64,000 nt of DNA from Iodobacter fluviatilis. GTDB lineage: Bacteria > Pseudomonadota > Gammaproteobacteria > Burkholderiales > Chitinibacteraceae. The position numbers were made by a program, and so were the translations under genes. The DNA is taken from the NCBI RefSeq assembly GCF_900451195.1, contig NZ_UGHR01000001.1, positions 1,488,001 to 1,552,000 of the forward strand, given 5' to 3'. Shown here in pieces: positions 27,428 through 36,639 of the stretch; the first letter of the stretch is position 1, and the number at the start of each line of letters is the position of its first letter. The notes beneath the pieces were generated by a model. It saw only the letters and a program-made list of their open reading frames with translations. It was not told the origin of the DNA and did not search any database.

Positions 27428-27495
27428 GGTGATTTCCTCAGATGTTGTTTGGTTTTGCAAGAAGACTTGCAACAACTGCAGAATAGCCGCCCGGG

Positions 27496-27522
27496 GTAAA
27501 GCGTATGTGTTGCTTGTGTAAA
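27496..27522. promoter_or_regulatory. Possible CpxR-type GTAAA repeat upstream of the CpxP-like gene
   Basis: Two GTAAA pentamers (27496-27500 and 27518-27522) in the same orientation start 22 bases apart, about two helical turns. CpxR boxes in enterobacteria are GTAAA repeated at 10-base offset, so this is a spaced variant at best. It lies about 70 bases upstream of the stress gene and between it and divergent ridA. Confidence 0.25.
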
Positions 27523-27689
27523 GTTATGTGTAGATGGCTTTTGAGCTGTGCCTGCGAAAGCATCTGATGGCTCTGAAAGGGCTGAAGTAATCAACAGAGG
27601 CCATTTACGGGGGTAACCTTCACTTAAACCGCGGCGCATGGGGTGTTATCATTGCCTATACAGTGTTTACTTATCCTTAAGGAATCCAA

Positions 27690-28070
27690 ATGAAAGACCT
27701 GAATACCAGCAATGCCCCTGCAGCGATCGGCCCTTATGTACAAGCTAAAGATATTGGTCAGCTGGTTTTTACTTCCGGCCAATTGCCCATTGATCCGGCT
27801 ACGGGCGAAATGCCAGCGGCGGCAGGTGCACAGACTACACAGTGCCTGGCCAATGTGGCGGCCATCTTGCTGGAAGCAGGTCTGAACGCATCAAACATCA
27901 TCAAGACCACGGTGTATGTAAAAGACTTAAACCATTTTTCTGAAGTGAACGAAGCGTATAGCCGTTTCTTTGAAGGCACAGGCAGCTATCCGGCTCGCAG
28001 TTGCGTAGAAGTAGCACGTCTGCCAAAAGACGCGATGGTTGAAATCGAAGTGATTGCACTGCGCGCTTAA
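27690..28070 (+). CDS. ridA: RidA-family enamine/imine deaminase
   Basis: A 126-residue RidA (YjgF/YER057c/UK114) protein, a cytosolic trimer that hydrolyses reactive 2-aminoacrylate-type enamines from PLP enzymes. Signature sequences include AIGPYVQAKD near residue 11, VFTSGQLPIDP, and GSYPARSCVEVARLPKDAMVEIEVIA, in which the arginine of PARS binds the substrate carboxylate. The ribosome site TTAAGGAATCC precedes the ATG. It is monocistronic and divergent from the Cpx-like operon. Confidence 0.95.
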   Translation: MKDLNTSNAPAAIGPYVQAKDIGQLVFTSGQLPIDPATGEMPAAAGAQTTQCLANVAAILLEAGLNASNIIKTTVYVKDLNHFSEVNEAYSRFFEGTGSYPARSCVEVARLPKDAMVEIEVIALRA

Positions 28071-28133
28071 GGTTTTAAAGTTTGTAAAAGTACCGCAGGG
28101 AGGGCCAGGCGGTTTACCCCGCCCTTCCTGAAC

Positions 28134-29552
28134 TTACTCTTCCCATCCCCCGCCTAAAGCCATAAACACCGCAATCTGATTACTGGTAAGTGCTGCATTC
28201 GAGCTGGCGAGGGCGCTGCTTGCGCTGGCTAGGCTGCGGTTGGCATCCAGCACGGTCAGGTAGCTTGTTTTTCCTGTTTTATATAACTGTTGTGCCTGTC
28301 TTGCGGCTTCGGAGCTGGCGTTGTGGGCACTGATTAGTGCCGCATTGCGGTCCAGTTCGCGCGCGTAAACGGTGAGGGCGCTTTCGACTTCTCTGAGGGC
28401 GGTCAGCACGGTGGCGTCGAACTTAGCCAAGGCGCCATCTGCGCCTGCTGTGGCCGCTGCAATTCTGGCCCGAGTTGCTCCGGTGTTGGGAATGGTCCAG
28501 GAAATCAGCGGGCCGATGCCCCAGCGCATGGTATTGCTGTCGCCAAACTGATCTAGGGGGCCGGTGGATCCGGCGCTTAAGCCCAGGCTGATACTGGGGT
28601 AAAGATCGGCGGTCACAACGCCAATACGGGCCGTGGCTGCGGCTAAGCTGCGCTCGGCTTGGCGGATATCGGGGCGGCGGCGCAGTAAATCACTGCCTTT
28701 GCCGCTAGGTATTGTGCTGCTGAGCTGTGGTGTGGTGCTGCACTGTAAAACAGCGGCAGGCAAGGCCGATTCGATGGCTTCAGGCACATGGCCGGTGAGT
28801 ACGGCAAGGCGGTACATCGCGATGCGGCGCTGCGCCTGCAAAGGGGGCAGTGCGGCTTGCAACTGGGCCAGCAGCCCGCGCGAGCGCACTACGTCAAGTG
28901 ATGTGCCACGGCCTGCTTTAAAGAGTTTTTCATCCAGACTCAGGCTTTGCTTTTGCAGGCTGACCGATTGCTCAGCTACCTGTAGCTGCCTGCCGGATGA
29001 GCAGATATCGGCAAAGGCGCGGGTGGTTTCCCCTGCGACAGACACGCGGACTAGATCATAGGCTGCTTTGGCGGCTTCGCTATCGGCTTGCGAAGCTTCA
29101 ATGCCCCGGCTGATTTTTCCAACTAGGTCAAATTGGTAAGCCACACTCACGCCGGTGTCATAGCTAAAATCGTCGTCCAGAGCTTTGGGCAAACCTTTGG
29201 CTGCAGCGGAAGGGCGGCCATAGCCCGGGGCAAGGTTCATGCTGATATTGGGGGATTGCAGGCTTTGTGCTTCACCCAGCAGGGCGCGGGTGCGGGCAAG
29301 GTTGGCAGCGGCCTGGCGTAAATCGGTGTTGGCCGTAAAGGCCTGCTCAACGAGCTGGTTGAGAGCAGGCTCGTGGTAAAGCTGCCACCAGTTTTTAGGT
29401 AGGGCTTGCTCGCTTTTAGCTTCTAAAAAACCGCCTTGTGCGGCGCTACTGTTCACTTTGCTATCTGCCGGGCCTTGGTAATCAGGGCCAACGGCAGCGC
29501 AGCCTGCTAAGGCTAATATGGCAAATAAAGGTATTTTTTTGAGCATCATCAT
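28134..29552 (-). CDS. NodT-family outer-membrane efflux lipoprotein
   Basis: A 472-residue TolC-like outer-membrane channel of the NodT/OprM class. The lipobox LALAGC places the lipidated cysteine at residue 18. Two long coiled-coil repeats typical of the family are visible, for example the DLRQAAANLARTRALLGEAQSL and KTSYLTVLDANRSLASASSAL regions, plus the conserved LLRRRPDIRQAERSLAAATARIG segment. It is the last gene of the marR - FUSC - DUF1656 - HlyD - NodT operon, starting 3 bases after the adaptor gene stop, and completes a three-membrane-layer aromatic-compound efflux pump. Confidence 0.93.
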   Translation of the reverse strand: MMMLKKIPLFAILALAGCAAVGPDYQGPADSKVNSSAAQGGFLEAKSEQALPKNWWQLYHEPALNQLVEQAFTANTDLRQAAANLARTRALLGEAQSLQSPNISMNLAPGYGRPSAAAKGLPKALDDDFSYDTGVSVAYQFDLVGKISRGIEASQADSEAAKAAYDLVRVSVAGETTRAFADICSSGRQLQVAEQSVSLQKQSLSLDEKLFKAGRGTSLDVVRSRGLLAQLQAALPPLQAQRRIAMYRLAVLTGHVPEAIESALPAAVLQCSTTPQLSSTIPSGKGSDLLRRRPDIRQAERSLAAATARIGVVTADLYPSISLGLSAGSTGPLDQFGDSNTMRWGIGPLISWTIPNTGATRARIAAATAGADGALAKFDATVLTALREVESALTVYARELDRNAALISAHNASSEAARQAQQLYKTGKTSYLTVLDANRSLASASSALASSNAALTSNQIAVFMALGGGWEE

Positions 29553-29555
29553 CTC

Positions 29556-30473
29556 TTATTTCTTTGCTGCAGGCTGGGCGCTGTCTGTGGTCGCTGGCCC
29601 TGCATCCTGATGCTGCTTGTCTGCAGGCTGGACTTTAACCGTCACCGTTTGCCCTGCAACCAGCCGCACTTCTTCAGGGACTTTATCGATGGCCACGCGC
29701 ACCGGAATGCGCTGGGCTAAACGTACCCAGTTAAAAGTAGGGTTGATATTGGGTAAAAGATTGCTGCTGGGCGCGCGGTCGCGATCGGCAATCCCTGCTG
29801 CGATGCTTTCTACATGGCCTTTAATTTCGGTTTTTTGCCCCATGATATTCAGGGTAACGGGGGCATTTAATTTGATTTGCGCCAGCTTGGTTTCTTCAAA
29901 ATAACCCTCTGCATAGAATGAATCCCGATCCACCAGCGCCAGTGTGGGTTTGCCTGCAGTAGCAAAGCCGCCTTTTTGTAAATCCAGATTGGTGATCACG
30001 CCGTTCACCGAGGCATAGACCCGCGAGCGGGCTAGATTCAGCTTGGCCACATCATGATTTGCCACGGCCTGAGCCAGCGCCGCTTGCAGCGATTCAACTC
30101 TGGCCAGTGTCTGTTCAATGCTTTCTTGTGAAATCACGCCGCTTAGTGATTTATTACGGCTGGCTTCACGCTCAGCTTGTTTTAAAGCGCTGCGCTGCGC
30201 CTGTACGGCCGCTTCTGCCTGGCGTAAAGACAGAGCAAAGCGTTCTCTGTCAATTTCAAATAAAAGCTGGCCTGCTTTAACTTCCTGATTATCCCGTACT
30301 GCTACCGCAGTGACCTGGCCGCTTACATCTGGCGCTACCTGAATGACTTGTGCGCGCACCCGGCCATCGCGTGTCCATGGCTCAACTTCATAGTGATTCC
30401 AGAGGCGCATGCCAGTAAAAATAGCAGCGGCTACGATGGCCAAGGTAATCAGAATTTGAATTGTTTTTTTCAT
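29556..30473 (-). CDS. HlyD/EmrA-type membrane-fusion protein (AaeA-like)
   Basis: A 305-residue periplasmic adaptor. One N-terminal membrane helix (residues about 6-24) precedes a biotinyl-lipoyl-like half motif VAPDVSGQVTAVAVRDNQEVKAGQ, a coiled coil (residues about 85-150), and the second lipoyl half VYASVNGVITNLDLQKGGFA. The beta-barrel region YFEETKLAQIKLNAPV follows. Together with the FUSC protein and DUF1656 peptide it matches the AaeA component of p-hydroxybenzoate-type efflux. Its start lies 3 bases behind the small DUF1656 gene stop. Confidence 0.92.
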   Translation of the reverse strand: MKKTIQILITLAIVAAAIFTGMRLWNHYEVEPWTRDGRVRAQVIQVAPDVSGQVTAVAVRDNQEVKAGQLLFEIDRERFALSLRQAEAAVQAQRSALKQAEREASRNKSLSGVISQESIEQTLARVESLQAALAQAVANHDVAKLNLARSRVYASVNGVITNLDLQKGGFATAGKPTLALVDRDSFYAEGYFEETKLAQIKLNAPVTLNIMGQKTEIKGHVESIAAGIADRDRAPSSNLLPNINPTFNWVRLAQRIPVRVAIDKVPEEVRLVAGQTVTVKVQPADKQHQDAGPATTDSAQPAAKK

Positions 30474-30476
30474 TTT

Positions 30477-30674
30477 TTAACTCGATAGAAGCGTGCTGAG
30501 AAAGCCTAAAAGGACTACAAAGAGCGCAGTATCAAAGAGCGCCGGGTGCCAGACCCATTGGTAAAATCCGATGCGTTGTAAAATCTGGCGGCTCAGCCAA
30601 TAAGGCAGAAAAGTCAGAATACAGAGCACTAAAAGCTGCGGCATAAACAGGCCAAAGAGTTCGATTTCCATCAT
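30477..30674 (-). CDS. DUF1656 small membrane protein (AaeX-like)
   Basis: A 65-residue inner-membrane peptide with two hydrophobic helices (about residues 10-28 and 44-62) and the opening MEIELFGLFMPQLL characteristic of DUF1656/AaeX proteins. Such genes nearly always sit between an AaeB-type FUSC permease and an AaeA-type adaptor, exactly as here. Its molecular function in the pump is not established. The spacing to the next gene is 3 bases, indicating translational coupling. Confidence 0.9.
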   Translation of the reverse strand: MMEIELFGLFMPQLLVLCILTFLPYWLSRQILQRIGFYQWVWHPALFDTALFVVLLGFLSTLLSS

Positions 30675-30702
30675 GGCAGTAGTGCCTCTGTGTGCCTGTT
30701 GG

Positions 30703-32739
30703 TCATGGTTTTTCGTCCTGATGATTGGGCAGGGCTATGGCTTGTTGCGATAAGTCTGCGATGGGTTGATGAGATAAATCAGCGGCGGTATCAGGGAATA
30801 AGTCGCGGCGAATGCCTGTTAATGCAGCAATCAGGGCAAGCTGCGCCGACGAGCCGCTTTCCTGAATGGCACCGCGTAAAGTGTTGTCCAGCTGGCTGAG
30901 CAGGCTGGCAGGTGGGATGGCTTGCCGGGCGCGCTGCGCAAAGTAGGCGGACAGCTGGGCAAGGAGGGGCTGAATATAGAGGGGTAGCTGCTCCTGGTGC
31001 TGAATCAGAATGGTCATTTCATGCCCGATGCGTAAATCATTGAGTACGCTGGCAGCAGGGCTAGGGTCGGCTAAGGTGGCTAAGCGCGGTGCAAGCAGGC
31101 CCAGCCTGTCTATCATCCGGGCGGCAAAGGCTTTATCCGGCTCGGCTGCTTTGCCTAACTTGGCTAAATCCTGCCAGCCGGCACGCAGCAGCCGGTCGAT
31201 GATCCATTCTCCGGATAAAGACCGAATCAGCCCGGTTGCCACCAGTGCGCTCGCGACACCGGCTAATTCGCCAAATTTATTGTTTAAAAATGTATTCAGA
31301 TCGGCCATGGCGGTATCTTGCAAAGCCAGTGTGCTGGCCAGCACCAGCGTGGTCATCAGCGCAGGAAAAGCGCTGGCTGGCCGCATCATAAAAATGCCTA
31401 AAATAAAAAACATAGGAAACATCAGCATCGCCAGCATGCCGAAGCTATGGGTGGCGGGTAAAACCACCAGCAGATAAAAAGCCGAAAGCGGAATGGTCAC
31501 TACCGACAAAATAAAGGTGACTTTAATCGCTGGGGCGGGGTTATCCAGCGCGGCAAAAAGCGAGCAGGCTACCGCCGCCATCACCGGCGCCATCATGCCC
31601 GATGGCCAGGCCGATGCAATCCAGAAAGCGCCGCTCAGGGTAATGGCCAAAAACGCCGTCAGAGCCGATCTAAATGCCACGGCCCGGTCCTGGTGCAGTT
31701 TATCCATACTGGTTTTGATCAGGATTTTTTCGATATCAGGGCTGATCACCGAAGACGACTGATTCATGGCTCGGCGAATCTCAGCGGCATGGGTGCAGCA
31801 CTGAATCAGTGCCGTCAGCCGGGTGGCCAGATTGATCAGCAGCACATCCTGCCAAGTGCTTTGTTCGTTAGCCTTGGGGGTGATCGCGGATATTTCTGCA
31901 CAGAGCACACCGGCCTGCGCGGCATCCGTGCCCGCTTCAAGCCAGGCAGCGATGCGATTAAGCATTGCCTGCCATTCTGGCGGCAACTCGCCCAGGGCCA
32001 GCTTGCGGTCTTCAATGGCGTAGAGCAGCGGCAGTGCAAGGGCAAGCTGATCGCATAATCCATTTACTAGCCCGGCTGCCCAGCGTAGGCGTGAGGTATC
32101 AAAGGGCAGATGGGTGGCTAAAAGACGCAGCTCAGAAATGGTACCGGCCATTTTACGCCGGTCTGCATCGCTGTCTTTTGCGCTTTTTAAAACATCCAGT
32201 ATCCATATTCTGGCTTTGTCCCGTGCTTCATCAATCCGCGCTAGCAGATTAGGGCCGACAGGCACCGGTAATATCAGGCTGTGAATCAGCGTGGCGCAAA
32301 CAATACCCAAGGTGATTTCTTCAACGCGGGCGAGCGCCACATCAAAAATAGCGCCCGGCATGCTGACGCTGGGAAACCCAATCAGGGCGCAGGTATAGCC
32401 CGCCAGCAAAAAAATATAGCTGCGGGGGGTACGGTCCAGCAAAGATAAATAGATGCAAAGGCTGATCCATAGCGCCAAAGCCAGCAGCAGTAATTCGGGC
32501 GCATTCACTAAATTGGGTACCAGCAGCAGGGTCACGACCGATCCCAGCACGGTGCCAATCACCCGATAAATTGCTTTGGAGCGCACCGCCCCTGAGAAAG
32601 GGTGGGCCACAATATAAGCCGTGAGCATGGCCCAGAATGGCCGGGGTAAATCCATGCTGAAGGCGATATACAGCGCCAGCATGGCGGCAGCAAAGCTTTT
32701 GAGCGAGAAGGATATTTCAACAAAAGAAGGGAGCTTCAC
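30703..32739 (-). CDS. FUSC-family aromatic acid exporter (AaeB-like)
   Basis: A 678-residue inner-membrane protein of the fusaric-acid-resistance (FUSC) family, with two blocks of about five to six helices (residues about 15-165 and 365-505) separated and followed by cytosolic helical regions. Openings such as SMDLPRPFWAMLTAYIV and FWIASAWPSGMMAPVMAAVACSLFA are diagnostic. The start codon is GTG and overlaps the marR stop as GTGA, so the two are translationally coupled. With the small DUF1656 protein, HlyD adaptor and NodT channel it forms an aromatic carboxylate efflux pump; exact substrate unknown. Confidence 0.92.
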   Translation of the reverse strand: MKLPSFVEISFSLKSFAAAMLALYIAFSMDLPRPFWAMLTAYIVAHPFSGAVRSKAIYRVIGTVLGSVVTLLLVPNLVNAPELLLLALALWISLCIYLSLLDRTPRSYIFLLAGYTCALIGFPSVSMPGAIFDVALARVEEITLGIVCATLIHSLILPVPVGPNLLARIDEARDKARIWILDVLKSAKDSDADRRKMAGTISELRLLATHLPFDTSRLRWAAGLVNGLCDQLALALPLLYAIEDRKLALGELPPEWQAMLNRIAAWLEAGTDAAQAGVLCAEISAITPKANEQSTWQDVLLINLATRLTALIQCCTHAAEIRRAMNQSSSVISPDIEKILIKTSMDKLHQDRAVAFRSALTAFLAITLSGAFWIASAWPSGMMAPVMAAVACSLFAALDNPAPAIKVTFILSVVTIPLSAFYLLVVLPATHSFGMLAMLMFPMFFILGIFMMRPASAFPALMTTLVLASTLALQDTAMADLNTFLNNKFGELAGVASALVATGLIRSLSGEWIIDRLLRAGWQDLAKLGKAAEPDKAFAARMIDRLGLLAPRLATLADPSPAASVLNDLRIGHEMTILIQHQEQLPLYIQPLLAQLSAYFAQRARQAIPPASLLSQLDNTLRGAIQESGSSAQLALIAALTGIRRDLFPDTAADLSHQPIADLSQQAIALPNHQDEKP

Positions 32740-33191
32740 GGCTGCTCGCTTATATATTGTTCCAGAGTCAGGCGGATATGGCTGAAAACCCGGTTGCAGG
32801 CTTCAAGATCTTCCACCGTTAGCCCGCCAAACACGCGCTCTCTTAAGCCTGCCAGCAAGAATTCAATTTTGCCTGCCTGAACTTTGCCTGCTTCTGTCAG
32901 ACAAAGGATTTTAGCGCGGCGGTCTTGCTGGTCTTCTGTGCGCACCACCAGCTCGTCACCGGCCAAGCGATCAATCACCCTGATTAAAGAAGCGGCTTCG
33001 ATGCCGACCATTTCGGCTAATACACCGTGGCGGATGCCAGGGTTGCGGCCGATCAGCAGCAAAGGCAAGGTGCTCGCTACACTCAAATCGCAGCGATGAG
33101 CACACTGATCCACAGCGCTGCGGTACAGGCGCGACAGCAGGGTAATCTCGTGGGGGAGCGAGATGCTTAGTTGCTCTTTGATTGGGCCCAT
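32736..33191 (-). CDS. MarR-family transcriptional regulator
   Basis: A 151-residue winged-helix regulator. The recognition region GIRHGVLAEMVGIEAASLIRVIDRLAGDELVVR and the wing TEDQQDRRAKILCLTEAGK are typical of MarR/SlyA proteins, whose DNA binding is released by phenolic ligands (elements shown are shorter parts of one domain). It is the first gene of the efflux operon, overlapping the FUSC gene by 4 bases, so it likely represses its own operon and responds to the exported aromatic compound. The divergent M16 protease gene lies 246 bases away. Confidence 0.92.
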   Translation of the reverse strand: MGPIKEQLSISLPHEITLLSRLYRSAVDQCAHRCDLSVASTLPLLLIGRNPGIRHGVLAEMVGIEAASLIRVIDRLAGDELVVRTEDQQDRRAKILCLTEAGKVQAGKIEFLLAGLRERVFGGLTVEDLEACNRVFSHIRLTLEQYISEQP

Positions 33192-33437
33192 GAATTTATC
33201 TCTTTAGCTAATAGTTAGCATGGTAGCTAATTCTATGGCGTTTGGCTTTCCCACTATTGCCATCCGCTCAGTTGCTCGTTTTAAATATACTTAAAAATGA
33301 AGTATTACTTCACCGTGATAGGAATTTACTGTTTAAGCCGCTAAATACTTTCAATTTGTGCTGAAGTATGAACATAATCCAGTAAGTTTATTGCCTTGTC
33401 ATTATGTGCCACTTGTTTTTTTAACCAGATGGAAACT

Positions 33438-36221
33438 ATGAAGCCTTCCCGCCTGACATTTTTAAGCTTAGCGCTTGCCCTTGCATTTCTGCCCGCCATC
33501 AGCACTGCGGCTACAAAACCGCCAATGAGCAGCAGTGCCACTTCAGGAATCAAACTCATCCGTACCGTTGAGGGGATGAATGAATATGAATTGAGTAATG
33601 GTTTAAAAGTCTTGTTGGTGCCGGATGCCAGCAAACCCATTACCACGGTCAATATCACTTACCGTGTGGGCTCTAAGCATGAAAATTACGGCGAAACAGG
33701 GATGGCCCACCTTTTAGAGCATTTGATGTTTAAAGGCAGTAAGGCACATCCAAGGCTGTGGGAAGAAATGAGCCAGCGCGGCGTGCAATTTAACGGCACC
33801 ACATGGCTGGATCGCACCAATTATTACGAGACTTTTGCGGCTAAGCCAGAAACGCTGGAATGGGCTCTATCCATGGAAGCCGATCGCATGGTGAATTCGC
33901 GTATCTCGGGTGACGATTTAAAAACGGAGTTTTCTGTTGTCCGTAATGAAATGGAAAAAAACGAAAACTCGGCCTCGCGGATTTTAATTCAGCGAATTTT
34001 ATCTGCAGCCTATCAATGGCATAACTATGGCAAAGACACGATTGGGGCGCGTACCGACGTAGAAAACGTCAGTATTCCGCGCCTGCAGGATTTCTGGCGC
34101 AAATACTATCAGCCGGATAATGCGGTACTGGTGGTGGCGGGCTCGTTTGATACCGCACAAACGCTGAAACTCATTGAAAAGAAATTCGGCGTGATTCCCC
34201 GGCCAAAGCGCATTCTTGAAAGCACTTATACCTTAGACCCTGTGCAGGATGGTGAGCGCAGTGTGGTGGTACGCCGGGTGGGTGAGAGCCAGTTTGTGGG
34301 GGCGGCCTACCATACCGTACCTGCCGCACATCCTGATTATGCTGCTTTTGAAGCGCTTTCAATTATTTTGGGCGATACGCCCAATGGCCGCCTTTATAAA
34401 TCATTGGTAGAAAGTAAATTAGGCACGGGTGTGTTTGCATGGTCGGCTAATTTAGAAGAGCCTGGCTTTATTTTATTTGCGGTTGAATTACGCAGTGAGC
34501 AAAATTCAATTGTGTCGGTTGAAAAAAACGACCAAAGCATTGTTGTTGCTAAAAAAGTATTGATTAATACAATTGAGGATTTAGCAGCTAACCCAATCAG
34601 TGATGAAGAGCTGGCAAGGGCCAAAGCCAAAATAGACAGTGATATGAACAAAGTATTTAACAGCCCAGAGCAATTGGGCGTGGCTTTGTCCGATCATATT
34701 GGTAATGGCGACTGGCGCTTATTATTTTTATTAAGAGACAGGGTTAAAGCACTCAGCAAAGCCGATGTACAGCGCGTGGCGCAAACTTGGCTAAAAGCCA
34801 GCAATCGCACGACTGGTGAATTTATTCCCGAAGCGGATCCAAAGCGCGCACCTAAGCCTGCCAAGGTTGATATTGCCGAACAACTGAAGCAATTTAAACC
34901 TGGTGTGGCCGTGGCCGCAGGCGAAAGCTTTGATGCCTCACCTAAAAATATTGATCAGCGCACACACAGCGGCCAGTTTGCCAATGGCATGAAATACGCA
35001 TTCCTGCCTAAATCTACCCGTGGCAATACGGTTTCGGCCAGTTTGTCATTTAATATGGGTAATGAAAAAAACCTGCAGGGTAAAGCGATTATTGCCAGCT
35101 TAACTGCGGATATGCTTGATCGTGGTACTAAAAAACTGACGAGCAAGCAGTTTTCTGAGCAATTAAATAATCTGCAAGCCAAATTGCAAATTGGCGGAGA
35201 TGTGAATCGTGTGTCGGTTTACCTAGAAACCATAAAGGGCAATTTGCCAAAAGTATTGGATTTAGTAAACGATGCTTTACGTGAGCCCGCATTTGATGAA
35301 GCAGAGTTCTCTTTGCTCATTAATCAGGAATTAGCTCAACTAGAAGCATCACGTAAAGAGCCGCAAGCGATTGCGGGGGATATACTTAAAAGCAAACTCA
35401 ATACATGGCCAGCAGGTGATCCGCGCGCTTATATCCCGATTGAGCAAAGAATTGAGCAGACAAATGCAGTTAAGTTGAGTGACCTTAAATCTTTCTGGGA
35501 TACCTTCTATGGGGCAAATCACGCCGAAGTTGCCATCGTCGGCGATTTTGACGAGGCTGCCATTCAATCCCAGCTGGCCAAGCAATATGGCAGCTGGAAT
35601 GTCAAACAGAATTACGCCCGCTTAGCACGCCCATTCCAAGCCAATAAAGCGCTGGATATCAAGCAACAAACACCAGATAAAGCCAATGCCTTTTTTATTG
35701 GCCGTATTGCCTTGCCTGTGGGCGATCAGCATGCCGATTACCCCGCGCTGGCCTTTGCTAATTATCTTTTAGGCGGCAGTATGAATTCCAGAATTATGGA
35801 GCGCATTCGCCAGAAAGACGGGATCAGCTATGGTGGTGGCTCAAATGTGCAGGTATCCAGCCAAGATGAATCGGGTAGTTTCTTAACTTATGCCATTTAT
35901 GCGCCAGAAAACCGCGCCAAACTGGAAGCGGGGATTCGTGAAGAAATAGAACGGGTACGCAAAGAGGGCTTTAGCGATACAGAAATTAAATTGGGTAAAG
36001 AAAGCTTTGTGCAGCAAATGCAATTGTCTCGCACGCAGGACGGCAGTTTAGCGGGCGCTTTGGCCAATAATTTATATTTGGGCAGAACCATGCAATTTAG
36101 CGCTGATTTTGAAGCAAGGCTAAAAGCGCTCAGCCCGGAGCAAATTAAAGCGGTGGTGGTGAAATATATCGATCCGGCCCGGCTGTCAGTGGTTTATGCG
36201 GGGGATTTTGATAAGAAATAG
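33438..36221 (+). CDS. Two-domain M16 family zinc metallopeptidase
   Basis: A 927-residue exported protein with two pitrilysin/M16 halves. The start at 33438 (MKPSRLTFLS) has a GGAAAC ribosome site and gives a signal peptide cleaved near residue 24 (ISTAA). The inverted zinc motif HLLEH is at residues 91-95 in GMAHLLEHLMFKG, with downstream glutamates (NEMEKNENSASR) as third ligand. The second half (after about residue 500, QRTHSGQFANGMKYA) has no HxxEH and is presumably the inactive clamp half, as usual for this family. It is a single gene. Periplasmic degradation of peptides is a likely role. Confidence 0.92.
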   Translation: MKPSRLTFLSLALALAFLPAISTAATKPPMSSSATSGIKLIRTVEGMNEYELSNGLKVLLVPDASKPITTVNITYRVGSKHENYGETGMAHLLEHLMFKGSKAHPRLWEEMSQRGVQFNGTTWLDRTNYYETFAAKPETLEWALSMEADRMVNSRISGDDLKTEFSVVRNEMEKNENSASRILIQRILSAAYQWHNYGKDTIGARTDVENVSIPRLQDFWRKYYQPDNAVLVVAGSFDTAQTLKLIEKKFGVIPRPKRILESTYTLDPVQDGERSVVVRRVGESQFVGAAYHTVPAAHPDYAAFEALSIILGDTPNGRLYKSLVESKLGTGVFAWSANLEEPGFILFAVELRSEQNSIVSVEKNDQSIVVAKKVLINTIEDLAANPISDEELARAKAKIDSDMNKVFNSPEQLGVALSDHIGNGDWRLLFLLRDRVKALSKADVQRVAQTWLKASNRTTGEFIPEADPKRAPKPAKVDIAEQLKQFKPGVAVAAGESFDASPKNIDQRTHSGQFANGMKYAFLPKSTRGNTVSASLSFNMGNEKNLQGKAIIASLTADMLDRGTKKLTSKQFSEQLNNLQAKLQIGGDVNRVSVYLETIKGNLPKVLDLVNDALREPAFDEAEFSLLINQELAQLEASRKEPQAIAGDILKSKLNTWPAGDPRAYIPIEQRIEQTNAVKLSDLKSFWDTFYGANHAEVAIVGDFDEAAIQSQLAKQYGSWNVKQNYARLARPFQANKALDIKQQTPDKANAFFIGRIALPVGDQHADYPALAFANYLLGGSMNSRIMERIRQKDGISYGGGSNVQVSSQDESGSFLTYAIYAPENRAKLEAGIREEIERVRKEGFSDTEIKLGKESFVQQMQLSRTQDGSLAGALANNLYLGRTMQFSADFEARLKALSPEQIKAVVVKYIDPARLSVVYAGDFDKK

Positions 36222-36639
36222 GCGGTTTCTGCTTCGGGCACGCTGATTAAATGGCTGCCCCGGAATACTGGTATTTGGGCTGAAACGGGCTGGGTCGCCT
36301 TGTAATGAAGCTTAAACAATCAGCTTTTGCGGGGTGCCAGTTACAGCGCTCTATATTTTTTAGGTGTAAAAGCCGGCATAAATTGCCGGCTTTTTTTCGT
36401 CTGAAACATGAGTCTATTTGCTGTCTTATATCTTACATTTTCATTTCTTGGCATTATTTACACTTTCACTTTGTTTTCATTGTCTTCTATTTGTCATAAA
36501 ATTAATTTACTAAATAAGTAAGTTTTTTAGTGTTTTACAGCAAGTTATAGGTGGGTTTTGCTGCGTGGTGCTGTTGATTGTGCTTGTTATTTCAGTGTTT
36601 ATTTCTGTTTTAAAAATTCTAAAAATGCAGGAGCAAAAA
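36222..36639. other. AT-rich interval between M16 gene and FAD operon
   Basis: This 418-base gap holds a terminator (36368-36397) and then an AT-rich stretch that must contain the promoter of the four-gene FAD operon. A frame starting at 36565 runs into the FAD gene but its first 25 residues are hydrophobic and unlike the family, so it is treated as upstream noise. No other gene is seen. Confidence 0.5.
36368..36397 (+). terminator. Rho-independent terminator behind the M16 protease gene
   Basis: Arms AAAAGCCGGCA (36368-36378) and TGCCGGCTTTT (36384-36394) with a 5-base loop, followed by further T residues. It is about 147 bases behind the M16 stop codon with no gene in between. Confidence 0.9.
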